In this document: positions 42,785 through 51,661 of the stretch, one piece after another | Numbering within the stretch: the stretch's first letter is position 1 | Layout of the letters: every line of letters begins with the position of its first letter | Source: Maritimibacter sp. | GTDB lineage: Bacteria; Pseudomonadota; Alphaproteobacteria; Rhodobacterales; Rhodobacteraceae | Assembly: GCA_002695005.1 (NCBI GenBank) | Contig: NZNT01000021.1 | Location: 1-64,000, forward strand | Direction of reading: 5' to 3' | Length of the DNA stretch: 64,000 bases | Position numbers and translations under genes: made by a program | The notes under the pieces: model-generated | Seen by the model: only the letters and a program-made list of their open reading frames with translations | Database searches by the model: none | What the model was told of the DNA's origin: nothing

Positions 42785-43245
42785 CGCGACCGCCGAGCCA
42801 CCCAGGCTGTGATGGAACCAACGACGACGCCACCCACGAGGATCGCCACCACAACATCCGGCTGCGCCACCTTGAGTCCGTAGTCCAGCATAGCCTCGAA
42901 CACGCCCGCCACCGCTTCCATCACCGTCGCGTAGGAATTCCGCAACGCCCGGTCGAGCATGAGCTCCGACGCGAAGGCAAAAAGCGTCAGGAGCGTCTGC
43001 ACCACGGAGGAGGTCAGCCCGATTGCAATGGGGCTTCCGGTCCCTTTTTGCAGTTTCGGACCAGTGAAGAACCAGCCGACGATCAGCCCCATGAAGGCCG
43101 CGACAGGATGCAGCCAGGTAAGGGGATAACCCTCGTCGAAATAAGCCCGCGTGAGTTCCGAGACGCCCACGCCCAGGACTGCAAGCAGAAGAGCGGCCAC
43201 CAGCCCGGCGAAGGTCGGCATACGTCTCGCATTCAGTCGCGCCAT
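42781..43245 (-). CDS. trgA: TrgA-like membrane protein, tellurite resistance locus
   Basis: A 154-residue inner-membrane protein with four hydrophobic segments (about 11-30, 45-62, 72-96 and 129-150). FAGLVAALLLAVLGVGVSEL and HPVAAFMGLIVGWFFTGPK resemble TrgA family proteins, whose biochemical role is unknown. The ATG at 43245 has AAGGGGA upstream; MPTFAGLV at 43221 is an alternative. It is coupled to trgB (ATGA overlap), and cfa ends 16 bases upstream on the same strand. Confidence 0.85.
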   Translation of the reverse strand: MARLNARRMPTFAGLVAALLLAVLGVGVSELTRAYFDEGYPLTWLHPVAAFMGLIVGWFFTGPKLQKGTGSPIAIGLTSSVVQTLLTLFAFASELMLDRALRNSYATVMEAVAGVFEAMLDYGLKVAQPDVVVAILVGGVVVGSITAWVARRSR

Positions 43246-43261
43246 GTGCGGTCCCCTTGGT

Positions 43262-44470
43262 TTACGCGGGCTTTCCTATCGTGACCTGGACGACATCGCA
43301 ATTCTGCGAATGGAACGCTGCCGCGCAGCCGGCAAGGTAGAAGTTCCACATCCGCCGGAAGCGGTCATCGAAACCAAGGGCCGAAACCTGATCCCATTTG
43401 TCGTTGAACGTTTCGAACCAGCGGCGCAGCGTCTGGCTATAGCTCTCGCCGAAGGCAATCTGGTCGCGCAACGCGAGTCCCGCTTTTTCGATCTCTTCCC
43501 GCAGCACGGTCTTGGAGGGGAGCATACCCCCCGGGAAAATGTATTTCTGGATGAAATCCACGCCCTTGCGATACCGCTCGTAGCGGCGTTCGGTCAGTGT
43601 GATGATCTGGAGCGTCGCACGCTTGCCGGGCTTGAGGCATTTCTTGAGTGTTTCGAAATAGACCGGCCAGTATTTCTGCCCCACTGCTTCGAACATCTCG
43701 ATAGATGCGATGCCATCGTATTGCCCGGTCTCGTTGCGATAATCCTGCAATTTGAAGGTAACCATGTCGGAAAGGCCAGCTTTTTCAATACGCTCCACGG
43801 CGTAGTTGTACTGTTCCTGGCTGATCGTCAGGCAGGTGACGCGCAGCCCCCTTTCCCCTGCCGCATATTCCGCGAAGCCACCCCAGCCGCATCCGATCTC
43901 GAGAACATGATCGCCCGGCTGAGCACCGATCTGATCGACCATGCTCGCGTATTTCTGGGTCTGCGCTTTCTCGAGGCTCTCCTGCCCGGTTCGGAATAGC
44001 GCGGAACTGTAGGTCATCGTTTCATCGAGCCAAAGCGTGTAGAAGTCGTTGCCAAGGTCGTAATGAGCCGAGATGTTCTTTTTCGCCTGCCGTTTGGTGT
44101 TGCGCTGGAGCCAATGGCGGAACCGCTCGTAGGTGCGCACGAGGCCCGCCCCGTTGAAGCCGGCATAGAGCACGTCGTTGCCGTCCTGAATGAAGTCGAG
44201 AAAGGCCTGAAGATCCGGCGTTGACCAGCCGCCCTCGATATAGCTGTCGCAAAAGCCGAGATCGCCCTCACGCACGAGGCGGGCGAAGACGTCGTCGGAA
44301 TGGATATGCACCTCGGCGACCTGCCCGATAGCCTTGCCCTCGGCGCGGAAGACACGCCCGTCGGGCATGACGAAGTCGATGCGACCCTTGCCGATCTTCC
44401 CGGCGATGTGAAAGACCTGCGCGAAGTAGCGGGGCAAGCCGTGCTGCCCCCGTGTCGAGGTGTGGATCAT
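43262..44470 (-). CDS. cfa: Cyclopropane-fatty-acyl-phospholipid synthase
   Basis: A 402-residue SAM-dependent enzyme that methylenates unsaturated phospholipid acyl chains, a membrane-protective step. The N-terminal lipid-binding part has GDLGFCDSYIEGGWSTPDL. The SAM-binding motif is VLEIGCGWGGFAEYAA, and the catalytic region includes NISAHYDLGNDFYTLWLD, MTYSSALF and SIEMFEAVG. Length and order are typical of Cfa. It lies between photolyase and trgA on one strand. In Rhodobacter, cfa- and photolyase-type genes belong to a singlet-oxygen response, so a shared stress role is plausible. Confidence 0.93.
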   Translation of the reverse strand: MIHTSTRGQHGLPRYFAQVFHIAGKIGKGRIDFVMPDGRVFRAEGKAIGQVAEVHIHSDDVFARLVREGDLGFCDSYIEGGWSTPDLQAFLDFIQDGNDVLYAGFNGAGLVRTYERFRHWLQRNTKRQAKKNISAHYDLGNDFYTLWLDETMTYSSALFRTGQESLEKAQTQKYASMVDQIGAQPGDHVLEIGCGWGGFAEYAAGERGLRVTCLTISQEQYNYAVERIEKAGLSDMVTFKLQDYRNETGQYDGIASIEMFEAVGQKYWPVYFETLKKCLKPGKRATLQIITLTERRYERYRKGVDFIQKYIFPGGMLPSKTVLREEIEKAGLALRDQIAFGESYSQTLRRWFETFNDKWDQVSALGFDDRFRRMWNFYLAGCAAAFHSQNCDVVQVTIGKPA

Positions 44471-44530
44471 CCCTTGGTCCCTGTCATTTTGCTCAGGTGA
44501 GCGGATTTTTTGCGTTACGGCAAGGCTTTC

Positions 44531-45958
44531 TTAGCCGTCGTTTGCACCGGATCGGTTCTGGTATGCTTCGAGCGCGGCTTCGCGCCCTTCCTTCAAATCA
44601 ACGACGGGTTCGGCAGGATAGTTTCGGTCCGGTCCCATGTTCCAACGGCGCGGGATCGCGGCGAAGTAGTCGCGTGCAGTGTCCGGCGGGTGCGGTTGCC
44701 CTTCGGCGATCCAACGGCGGATGTAGATCCGGTCCGGGTCGAATTTTTCGGCCTGAGTGGCAGGATTGAAGATGCGAAAATACGGCGCGGCATCCGGGCC
44801 GGATCCCGCCACCCACTGCCAGCCCATCGCATTCGACGCCGGGTCCCAGTCGGTGAGGCAATCGTCAAACCACGCCTGCCCGACGCGCCAGTGAACCATG
44901 CAATGCTTGGTCAGGTAACTCGCCACGATCATCCGCGCGCGGTTGTGCATGTAACCGGTGACATACATCTCGCGCAGCGCAGCGTCCACGAAAGGCTCGC
45001 CGGTGCGCGCCTGTTTCCACGCCTGCACCTCGGCCAGCCGCTCATCCTCGCGCCACGGGAATTCATCCCAGCCCTCGCGCCAGTTGTCAGTGAGGATTTG
45101 CGGATAATGGAACAGCAGATGATAGGCGAACTCGCGCCAGACGACTTCTTTCAGGAAATGTTCGGCCCCAGCCTTTCCGGCGTCCACCGCGCGCAACCCG
45201 GCGGCCCAAAGCTGGCGCGGGGAGATCTCGCCATAGGTGAGATATTCCGACATCCGGCTGGTCGCGTCCTCGGCGGGAAGGTCGCGGTCGGTCTTGTAGC
45301 GTTCGATCTTCTGGCCCGTGAAGGCACCGAGCCGGGCCTGTGCCGCCGCTTCGCCGGGATTGCTGTGTTTGGCGAGGATGGCGGCACCCCGATTCATCGC
45401 CGCCCCCATCTGCCAGTCCTCGAGTAGGTCAGTTTCTGGCCAGGCCTGCGGCGCCGTGATCTCCGGCACGGAAAGCGGCGAAGCGACTTTGCGGTCCTTC
45501 ACGGCCCGCCAGAAAGGCGAATACACCTTGTAGGGGCCGCCGCCCTTTGTCTCCACCGTCCAAGGCTCGAAGATCAGGTGACCTTCGTGGCTCTGCGCCG
45601 TGATCCCGGCGTCTTTCAGCGCTGACTTGACGTCGGTGTCCCGCTCGATCGCTTCGGGGTCGTAGGCGCGACTCCAATGGACTTCTCGCGCACCGGTCTC
45701 CTCAATGACTTCGTTCAGCACGTCCAGCGCGCGGCCCCGGCGCAGGACGAGCCTGAGGCCCCGCGCTTCGAGCGCATCCGCGAACACCCGAAGCCCCTCG
45801 CCCAGCCGCCATTTCGCAGCGGCCCCCAGACTGTCGACCGTGTGGTCGCGGATGAACAGCGGGATGACCGGCCCCGCCTGAGCAGCGGCGGTGAGAGCAG
45901 GATGGTCGGAGAGCCGAAGGTCGCGGCGCAGCCAGAGGATCACGGGTTTGGACATCAT
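44531..45958 (-). CDS. phrB: Deoxyribodipyrimidine photolyase
   Basis: A 475-residue class I CPD photolyase. The N-terminal antenna-binding Rossmann region starts PVILWLRRDLRLSDHPALT. The C-terminal FAD domain has WREFAYHLLFHYPQI, MYVTGYMHNRARMIVASYLT, WLxD replaced by VGQAWFDDCLTDWD, and NAMGWQWVAGSGPDAAPYFR. It repairs UV-induced pyrimidine dimers using blue light. The start is MMSKPVIL (45958); the longer frame adds 16 non-homologous residues. It begins 31 bases after the SRPBCC gene. Confidence 0.95.
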   Translation of the reverse strand: MMSKPVILWLRRDLRLSDHPALTAAAQAGPVIPLFIRDHTVDSLGAAAKWRLGEGLRVFADALEARGLRLVLRRGRALDVLNEVIEETGAREVHWSRAYDPEAIERDTDVKSALKDAGITAQSHEGHLIFEPWTVETKGGGPYKVYSPFWRAVKDRKVASPLSVPEITAPQAWPETDLLEDWQMGAAMNRGAAILAKHSNPGEAAAQARLGAFTGQKIERYKTDRDLPAEDATSRMSEYLTYGEISPRQLWAAGLRAVDAGKAGAEHFLKEVVWREFAYHLLFHYPQILTDNWREGWDEFPWREDERLAEVQAWKQARTGEPFVDAALREMYVTGYMHNRARMIVASYLTKHCMVHWRVGQAWFDDCLTDWDPASNAMGWQWVAGSGPDAAPYFRIFNPATQAEKFDPDRIYIRRWIAEGQPHPPDTARDYFAAIPRRWNMGPDRNYPAEPVVDLKEGREAALEAYQNRSGANDG

Positions 45959-45989
45959 GGGGGCAATACGCGCCAGATCGCGTGCCGGT

Positions 45990-46427
45990 TCACCGCCCTT
46001 CGGCAAATTCCTTGAATGCTTCCATGTTGTTGCGGGTCTGTTTCTTGAACATGCCGGGCGTGACGATTGCCATTACCTTGAGCAGGAAATTCGACGGCTG
46101 GAACTCGCACAACATGGTCCATTCGGTCGCGCCGTCGTCCAGCTCCTCGAAATGGTTCTCATTGCGGTTCCACATGCCATCGGCTTCGTAGACGGCGGTG
46201 AACCGGTCCGGAAGCGCCCGCACTTCCAGCGTTTCGACCATTTCGATGGTGCGGCTGCCCATACGGAACACGAGTTTCGACTGCGATCCCTCCCGCCCGG
46301 GCTCCCCCGACAGATGGGTGAAGGACACGAGCCCCTCCTGCCACTTGGCGAGGTTGTCTGGGTCGTCGAAGAGCGCCACGACAGCGTCGCGGGGGCGGTC
46401 GATCACAATGCGTTCGATGTATTTCAT
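45990..46427 (-). CDS. SRPBCC/START-like domain protein
   Basis: A 145-residue single-domain protein of the SRPBCC (polyketide cyclase/START) fold. MKYIERIVIDRPRDAVVALF, then FDDPDNLAKWQEGLVSF, and a long C-terminal helix (ATEWTMLCEFQPSNFLLKVM and following) are typical. These proteins bind hydrophobic ligands, and no enzyme activity can be read here. The ATG at 46427 has GGAGG upstream. It is transcribed with photolyase and cfa. Confidence 0.82.
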   Translation of the reverse strand: MKYIERIVIDRPRDAVVALFDDPDNLAKWQEGLVSFTHLSGEPGREGSQSKLVFRMGSRTIEMVETLEVRALPDRFTAVYEADGMWNRNENHFEELDDGATEWTMLCEFQPSNFLLKVMAIVTPGMFKKQTRNNMEAFKEFAEGR

Positions 46428-46517
46428 GGGGCCTCCGGCATTGGCTAGTGAGGCGATTTGCGCCCGGACTGTCAAGCGGAGGGTTCCCCCGGCACCCGTG
46501 GGCGCCGGGGGCGAGGA

Positions 46518-48179
46518 TCATTCAGCCGCGAGGGCGTCCTTGACCATTTGGCGTTCCGAGGAAAGCCCCTTCCAGATCGCGAAGCACATGATCAGCAGGA
46601 TGATCGTGAAGGGTAGCCCGGTGGAGATCACCATGGATTGCAGCGAACTCAGGCCCCCGGCCGAGAGCAGGAGCACGATGGCCACCGCGCCCTCGAAGAT
46701 GCACCAGAAGACACGCTGGGGAACTGGCGCATCGACCTTGCCACCCGCAGTAATCGTGTCGATGACCAACGAACCGGAGTCCGAAGATGTCACGAAGAAC
46801 ACGATCACGAGGATGATTCCGACGAGCGAGGTGACCCCTGCGATCGGAAGCACGTCGAGCATCTTGAAGAGCTTGAGCTCGAGCGAGGCGTCCTGAGCGG
46901 CGGTGTAGCCGTCCTGAACAACCTGCTGGATCGCGGTACCACCGAACACGGCCATCCACAGCACGCAGACCATCGACGGAATCAGCAGCACGCAGATAAT
47001 GAACTCGCGCACCGATCGACCGCGCGACACTCGGGCGATGAACATGCCCACGAACGGCGACCAGGAGATCCACCATGCCCAGTAGAAGGATGTCCAGCCC
47101 TGCATGAAGTTGACGTCCTCACGGCCCACCGGGTTCGAAAGTGCCGGCAGATACTGGAAGTAGGCCACGAGATAGTCGACGAAGCCCGTCAGCACGGCCA
47201 CGGTCGGTCCGACGATCAGCACGAAGAGCAGCAGAATAGCTGCAAGGCCCATGTTGATCTCGGACAAGATCTTGACCCCGCCGTCGAGACCCCGAACGAC
47301 CGAAATCAGTGCGACCGCAGTGATGGCCGAAATCAGGATCACTTCCGTCGTGGCCCCCACCGGAACACCGAACAGCTCGTTCAGGCCCGCGTTCGCCTGC
47401 GTTGCACCGAAGCCCAGCGATGTCGCAAGCCCGAAGAGCGTCGCAAAGACCGCCAGTGTATCGATGATGTGACCCCACCAGCCCCAGACGCGCTCACCGA
47501 GGAGCGGGTAGAACGCCGAGCGGATCGTCAGCGGCAGGCCCTTGTTGTAGCTGAACAGCGCGAGCGCCAAAGCCACGACTGCATAGATCGCCCAGGGGTG
47601 CAGACCCCAGTGGAAGATCGTCGCCGCCATGCCGAGCCGGATCGCTTCCGCCTCGTTTCCTTCCGCGCCGCCCAGCGGAGCCCAGTCGGTGCGGACACCA
47701 TCTTCGACAGTGGTGCCTCCGAGGGCCGTCGAGAAGTGCGTCATGGGCTCCGACACGCCGTAGAACATCAGCCCGATGCCCATGCCCGCGGCAAACAGCA
47801 TCGCGAACCAGCCGATGTAGCTGTAATCCGGTCGCGCATCCACGCCACCCAACCGGACGTTGCCCAGAGGCGTAACGATCAGGAGAAGGCAGAAGATGAC
47901 GAAAAGGTTCGCAGCCCCGAGGAAGAACCAGTCGAAACTCTTGGTCACGAACGAGAACATGGCCGAGAAAGCTTCCCCGGCCTGTTCCGGCAGCGCCAGC
48001 GTGTAGAACACGAAAGCGATGATCGCGAGCCCGGAGATGAGAAACACCGGGTTGTGAATGTCGAGCCCGAAAGGCCCGATATTCGTTTCAATATTGTCCT
48101 GACCGATCTCGTATTCGGTCTCGATGATATCGGAATGACCGGATGGTTCCGGTATCCCTTGTCCGTCGGTTTCCGCCAT
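46518..48179 (-). CDS. BCCT-family (betaine/choline/carnitine) transporter
   Basis: A 553-residue transporter with about 12 membrane helices and the BCCT signature WTSFYWAWWISWSPFVGMFI followed by ARVSRGRSVREF. FHWGLHPWAIYAVVALALAL supplies the aromatic box region. It imports quaternary-ammonium or related sulfonium solutes such as glycine betaine, choline or DMSP with sodium or protons. In marine roseobacters this family often carries DMSP. The substrate is undetermined here. The universal stress protein gene lies 27 bases upstream, a frequent pairing. Confidence 0.93.
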   Translation of the reverse strand: MAETDGQGIPEPSGHSDIIETEYEIGQDNIETNIGPFGLDIHNPVFLISGLAIIAFVFYTLALPEQAGEAFSAMFSFVTKSFDWFFLGAANLFVIFCLLLIVTPLGNVRLGGVDARPDYSYIGWFAMLFAAGMGIGLMFYGVSEPMTHFSTALGGTTVEDGVRTDWAPLGGAEGNEAEAIRLGMAATIFHWGLHPWAIYAVVALALALFSYNKGLPLTIRSAFYPLLGERVWGWWGHIIDTLAVFATLFGLATSLGFGATQANAGLNELFGVPVGATTEVILISAITAVALISVVRGLDGGVKILSEINMGLAAILLLFVLIVGPTVAVLTGFVDYLVAYFQYLPALSNPVGREDVNFMQGWTSFYWAWWISWSPFVGMFIARVSRGRSVREFIICVLLIPSMVCVLWMAVFGGTAIQQVVQDGYTAAQDASLELKLFKMLDVLPIAGVTSLVGIILVIVFFVTSSDSGSLVIDTITAGGKVDAPVPQRVFWCIFEGAVAIVLLLSAGGLSSLQSMVISTGLPFTIILLIMCFAIWKGLSSERQMVKDALAAE

Positions 48180-48206
48180 GTGACGTCCTTCCCTGTTCGC
48201 TTTCGT

Positions 48207-48626
48207 TCAGTCGCCGCGCACGACCATGACCGAGCACTTCGCATGTCCTGCGACCTTGCCGCCGTTGGATGGCCAGACGTAGTCCACTAGTCCCGGAACG
48301 TGGCTCTGCATCACGACCAGATCGGCGCCCGTCTCGCCGACCGCCTTGAGCAACGCATCATCCAGTTCTGTCACCGGGTCATGCGACGTCATCGCGTGAT
48401 GTTTCGTCCGGATGCCGTGCATCTCACCCTGCGAGGCTGCGAATTCGCCGAGCTTTTGGGCGAATTCCTCCGGATTGTGGCCAAGCTTGCCCGGCGTGCC
48501 GGTGCCGACCGCGACAAATGTTACGTCGCAGTCGTAAAGCTTGGCCAGGTCGGCTGTGACCGCGAGCGCGTGTTTCAATCCGTCAATATGCGCCAGATCT
48601 ACCGGCGCCATGATGTTTTTGAACAT
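48207..48626 (-). CDS. Universal stress protein, UspA family
   Basis: A 139-residue UspA-fold protein starting MFKNIMAPVDLAHIDGLKHA. A C-terminal VMQSHVPGLVDYVWPSNGGK, then VAGHAKCSVMVVRGD, has the nucleotide-binding G-x2-G-x9-S/T-like arrangement, so it may bind ATP. The ATG at 48626 follows AAAGGGGGACC; the longer frame is unrelated. The gene is transcribed just ahead of the BCCT transporter, and such pairs are thought to regulate transport. Confidence 0.9.
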   Translation of the reverse strand: MFKNIMAPVDLAHIDGLKHALAVTADLAKLYDCDVTFVAVGTGTPGKLGHNPEEFAQKLGEFAASQGEMHGIRTKHHAMTSHDPVTELDDALLKAVGETGADLVVMQSHVPGLVDYVWPSNGGKVAGHAKCSVMVVRGD

Positions 48627-48758
48627 GGTCCCCCTTTCGAGCGGGTCGGAGACCGTTTGCTGGCCAATCGCCCGCCTTTGTTGTCGTGACAGGAGGCACC
48701 CGGCACCCGCTTGGCGCCTCCCAGTGGGGAAAGGGTAGCGCGAATTTGGGGCGAAGCC

Positions 48759-48798
48759 AAAAAGAAAAGCCATTTGCGACATGGGTGTCGCAAATGGC
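48759..48798 (-). terminator. Strong rho-independent terminator after acuI
   Basis: A perfect 13-base inverted repeat (48769-48781 GCCATTTGCGACA and 48786-48798 TGTCGCAAATGGC) closes a 4-base loop. On the minus strand it is followed by TTTTCTTTTT (48768-48759). It lies 24 bases beyond the acuI stop codon and separates acuI from the universal stress protein gene. Confidence 0.93.
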
Positions 48799-48822
48799 CT
48801 CCCAAATGCCGCTCGGGCTGGC

Positions 48823-49818
48823 TCAGGCGTTCACGTCGACGACGACGCGGCCTTTCACCTGTCCCTTCAGGATGTCGGCCCCGAGTTTCGGCAGGTCCGA
48901 CAGCGTGGCCGGGTGAACCATCGATTCGAGCTTGTCCATCGGCAGGTCCTTGGACACGCGCTGCCACGCGCGCTGCCGGTTCTCGAACGGCTGCATCACG
49001 CTGTCTATGCCCAGAAGGTTCACGCTGCGCAGCAGGAACGGCACAACGGTCGCGGGCAATGCCGCCCCGCCGGCCAGACCGACTGCGGCCACACTGGCCC
49101 CGTATTTCATCTGGCCGAGGACGCGCGCGAGCATCTCACCCCCGACGGCGTCGACGCACCCGGCCCAGGTCTCGGTCTCGAGCGGCCGCTTCGTCGTCTC
49201 GTTCAACTCCTCGCGCGGGACGATCCGACTGGCGCCGAGCTCCTTGAGGTAGTCCGCGGTTTCAGGGCGCCCGGTGACGCCCGCAACCTCGTAGCCGCGA
49301 TTGGCAAGAATGGCGGTTGCGACAGAACCGACGCCACCGGCGGCCCCCGTGACCAGAACTTCACCTTTGTCCGGCGTCAGACCATGATCTTCGAGCGCCA
49401 TGACCGCGAGCATGGCGGTGAAGCCGGCCGTGCCGATAGCCATTGTCTGCCATGTGGTGACACCATCGGGCAAAGGCACCAGCCAGTCCGCCTTGACCCG
49501 CGCCTTTTGCGCGTAGCCGCCCCAATGCACCTCACCCACGCGCCAGCCGGTCAGGACAACCTTGTCGCCGGGTTTGTAGCGGTCGTCGTCCGAGCTCTCG
49601 ACCGTGCCGGCAAAGTCGATTCCCGCGACATGCGGATATTGGCGCACGAGACCACCGCCTTTGGGCGACAGGCACAAACCGTCCTTGTAGTTCACTGTGG
49701 AATATTCCACCGCGACGGTGACGTCGCCGCCTGTGGGCAGATCGTCTTCGGACAATTCGGTGATGTTGGCCTCGGCGAGGCCGTCGTCGGTCTGGGTCAG
49801 AAGCAGGGCTTTGAACAT
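48823..49818 (-). CDS. acuI: Acryloyl-CoA reductase (AcuI-type quinone-oxidoreductase family)
   Basis: A 331-residue zinc-free medium-chain reductase. It begins MFKALLLTQTDDGLAEANIT, has EYSTVNYKDGLCLSPKGG, and an NADPH fold with VLVTGAAGGVGSVATAILAN. This is the pattern of the YhdH/AcuI branch, which reduces acryloyl-CoA to propionyl-CoA, removing a toxic intermediate of DMSP breakdown and related pathways. The ATG at 49818 has CAGGAGGACCAA upstream. In some roseobacters acuI neighbours dmdA; here the DmdA-like gene is about 47 kb away. It stands alone between its terminator and the tmRNA gene. Confidence 0.85.
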   Translation of the reverse strand: MFKALLLTQTDDGLAEANITELSEDDLPTGGDVTVAVEYSTVNYKDGLCLSPKGGGLVRQYPHVAGIDFAGTVESSDDDRYKPGDKVVLTGWRVGEVHWGGYAQKARVKADWLVPLPDGVTTWQTMAIGTAGFTAMLAVMALEDHGLTPDKGEVLVTGAAGGVGSVATAILANRGYEVAGVTGRPETADYLKELGASRIVPREELNETTKRPLETETWAGCVDAVGGEMLARVLGQMKYGASVAAVGLAGGAALPATVVPFLLRSVNLLGIDSVMQPFENRQRAWQRVSKDLPMDKLESMVHPATLSDLPKLGADILKGQVKGRVVVDVNA

Positions 49819-50042
49819 TTGGTCCTCCTGTTGGGTTCCGCCCCGGTGTAGGACGGTCGTGCTGGCCATGAAAGGGCAGCGTCCGGAAACCGTGGCGCAT
49901 TCCTTGAACGACAGGCTGCTCGGCAGAGACGAATTGCGGCGGTTTCCCTGAAAGGGGCGCGGCAAATCCACCGACGAATTCGCACTTCCCCCTTCTCAAA
50001 ACGCAGTCCTGCGCCTATATCTTGCTCGTCCCGCAAGGGACT

Positions 50043-50343
50043 ATGGACATAAACGTGCTCATAATAAGCGGATCGGACCCGGGGGCGGTACCCGGCGGCT
50101 CCACCAAACACTCTCGTTGGGGGTTCTTGGGGCCGAAACAGGATCGACGAACGTGTAAAAGAGTGGCTTTGTCCCGGTGAGATACCACCGTTATCGGTTC
50201 ACAATGCATAATTGCCAACGACAATCGTGCTCCGATCGCTCTGGCTGCCTAAGCAGTCCGAAAGATCGAAATCTAAGCCCTTGGGCCTAGCAGCTTAAGG
50301 CGGGGTTCGCAGGCACCTGGCAACAGAAGCCTGCATTTTCATT
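50043..50343 (+). ncRNA. ssrA: Two-piece (permuted) tmRNA
   Basis: This is the circularly permuted tmRNA gene of alphaproteobacteria. The acceptor piece comes first and ends CGGCTCC-ACCA (50096-50106), preceded by a T-arm-like CCGGG...CCCGG. After a short spacer the coding piece begins GGGGCCGAAACAGGATCGAC at 50129. Its first seven bases pair with CGGCTCC to rebuild the tRNA-like stem. The tag frame at 50214-50252 encodes ANDNRAPIALAA then TAA. The end is marked by a hairpin (50309-50314 with 50329-50334) followed by ATTTTC. It rescues stalled ribosomes. The exact 5' end is approximate. Confidence 0.93.
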
Positions 50344-50382
50344 TGTCTTGCGCCCGTTACCCGCCTCTGGCCCAATCACGCC

Positions 50383-51591
50383 ATGCAACCGCCTGCGCTC
50401 GCCCCCCTCACCCGCGCTTTCACACGAATCGGACTGCTGTCCTTCGGCGGCCCCGTCGCCCAGATCGCCGTGATGCACGAAGAACTCGTGGAGCGGCGCG
50501 GCTGGATCGACGAGGCACTGTTCTCTCGCGGTCTCGCCTTCTGCATGGTTCTTCCGGGTCCGGAAGCCATGCAGATGTGCACCTATGCTGGCTGGCGACT
50601 GCGCGGTGTTCCCGGCGGTCTCATCGCGGGCGCATTGTTCGTGCTGCCCGGCGCGGTGTTCATGGCCGTTGTTACACTGGCCTACCTGAGCTGGGGGCAG
50701 ACCCCTTTCGTCGAAGACGCCTTTCTGGGTATCAAGGCCGCGGTCATCGTCGTCGTTGCACGCGCGCTTGCCCGGATGGCGCGCAAGACGCTTGCCGGAG
50801 TGCAGGCTTGGGGCCTCGCCGTGCTCGCCTTTGCTGCCCTTTTGTTCGCGGTACCGTTCCCGGCCGTGGTTCTCGCCGCCGGGCTCTTCGGCTATCTGAC
50901 GGCAAACGGGCGCGGCGGGCTGGAGCCGATCGGTTGGCGGAGCACGCTTGGGACTGCGGCTCTGTGGACCGCGCTCTGGCTCATGCCCCTCGCCATACTC
51001 TACGCCACCGGAACGCAGCCGCTTGCCGATATCACTGCCTTTTTCAGCCGCCTCGCCGCGGTCAGTTTCGGAGGCGCCTATGCCGCTCTCGCGTGGATGG
51101 CGCAGGCACTGGTGGAGACGCAAGGCTGGCTCACACCTGAGCAGATGGTGGACGGGCTGGGGCTTGCCGAGACGACGCCGGGGCCCCTTGTGCTCGTCAC
51201 GCAATTCGCCGGGATGGTGGCTGCGAGTCCCGGTGGAACCGGCGCGGCGCTCATAGCGGGCGGCTTCACGCTCTGGGCAATCTTCATACCCTGTTTCGGC
51301 CTTGTCTTCACGCTTGCCCCCCATCTGGAGGCCATCACGGCCCACCCCCGCCTCGCTGCTGCGCTTAAAGCTGTATCCGCGGCCATTGTCGGCGTCATCG
51401 CAAGCCTCGCGCTTTACTTCGCACGCAATTTCTTTTTCTCTGACGGGAGCTTGTCACCAGATAGCCTGTCGCTGCCCGCCCTTGCTCTGTCCGCAATCGC
51501 GGCCTTGTGCCTTCTCGCCGCTCGCCTGTCCCTGCCCCTGACATTGGCCCTTCTGGCCATAGCCGGCGCGCTCGCCGGCACCCTGTGGTAA
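50383..51591 (+). CDS. chrA: Chromate transporter, CHR family (long form)
   Basis: A 402-residue membrane protein with two tandem CHR halves. Each half starts with the family motif: FTRIGLLSFGGPVAQIAVMH in the first, FFSRLAAVSFGGAYAALAWM in the second. The conserved proline-glycine stretches are LPGPEAMQMCTYAGWRLRG and LAETTPGPLVLVTQFAGM. About ten hydrophobic helices are visible. Characterised members export chromate. Homologues are widespread and may act on other oxyanions. No clear ribosome-binding site precedes the ATG. Confidence 0.9.
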   Translation: MQPPALAPLTRAFTRIGLLSFGGPVAQIAVMHEELVERRGWIDEALFSRGLAFCMVLPGPEAMQMCTYAGWRLRGVPGGLIAGALFVLPGAVFMAVVTLAYLSWGQTPFVEDAFLGIKAAVIVVVARALARMARKTLAGVQAWGLAVLAFAALLFAVPFPAVVLAAGLFGYLTANGRGGLEPIGWRSTLGTAALWTALWLMPLAILYATGTQPLADITAFFSRLAAVSFGGAYAALAWMAQALVETQGWLTPEQMVDGLGLAETTPGPLVLVTQFAGMVAASPGGTGAALIAGGFTLWAIFIPCFGLVFTLAPHLEAITAHPRLAAALKAVSAAIVGVIASLALYFARNFFFSDGSLSPDSLSLPALALSAIAALCLLAARLSLPLTLALLAIAGALAGTLW

Positions 51592-51661
51592 AAGTGACCG
51601 GCCCGCCTTTTCATCGCTTTCGAATCCCGTATGGTGAGGGCATCTGATCCTGGGAAACACC

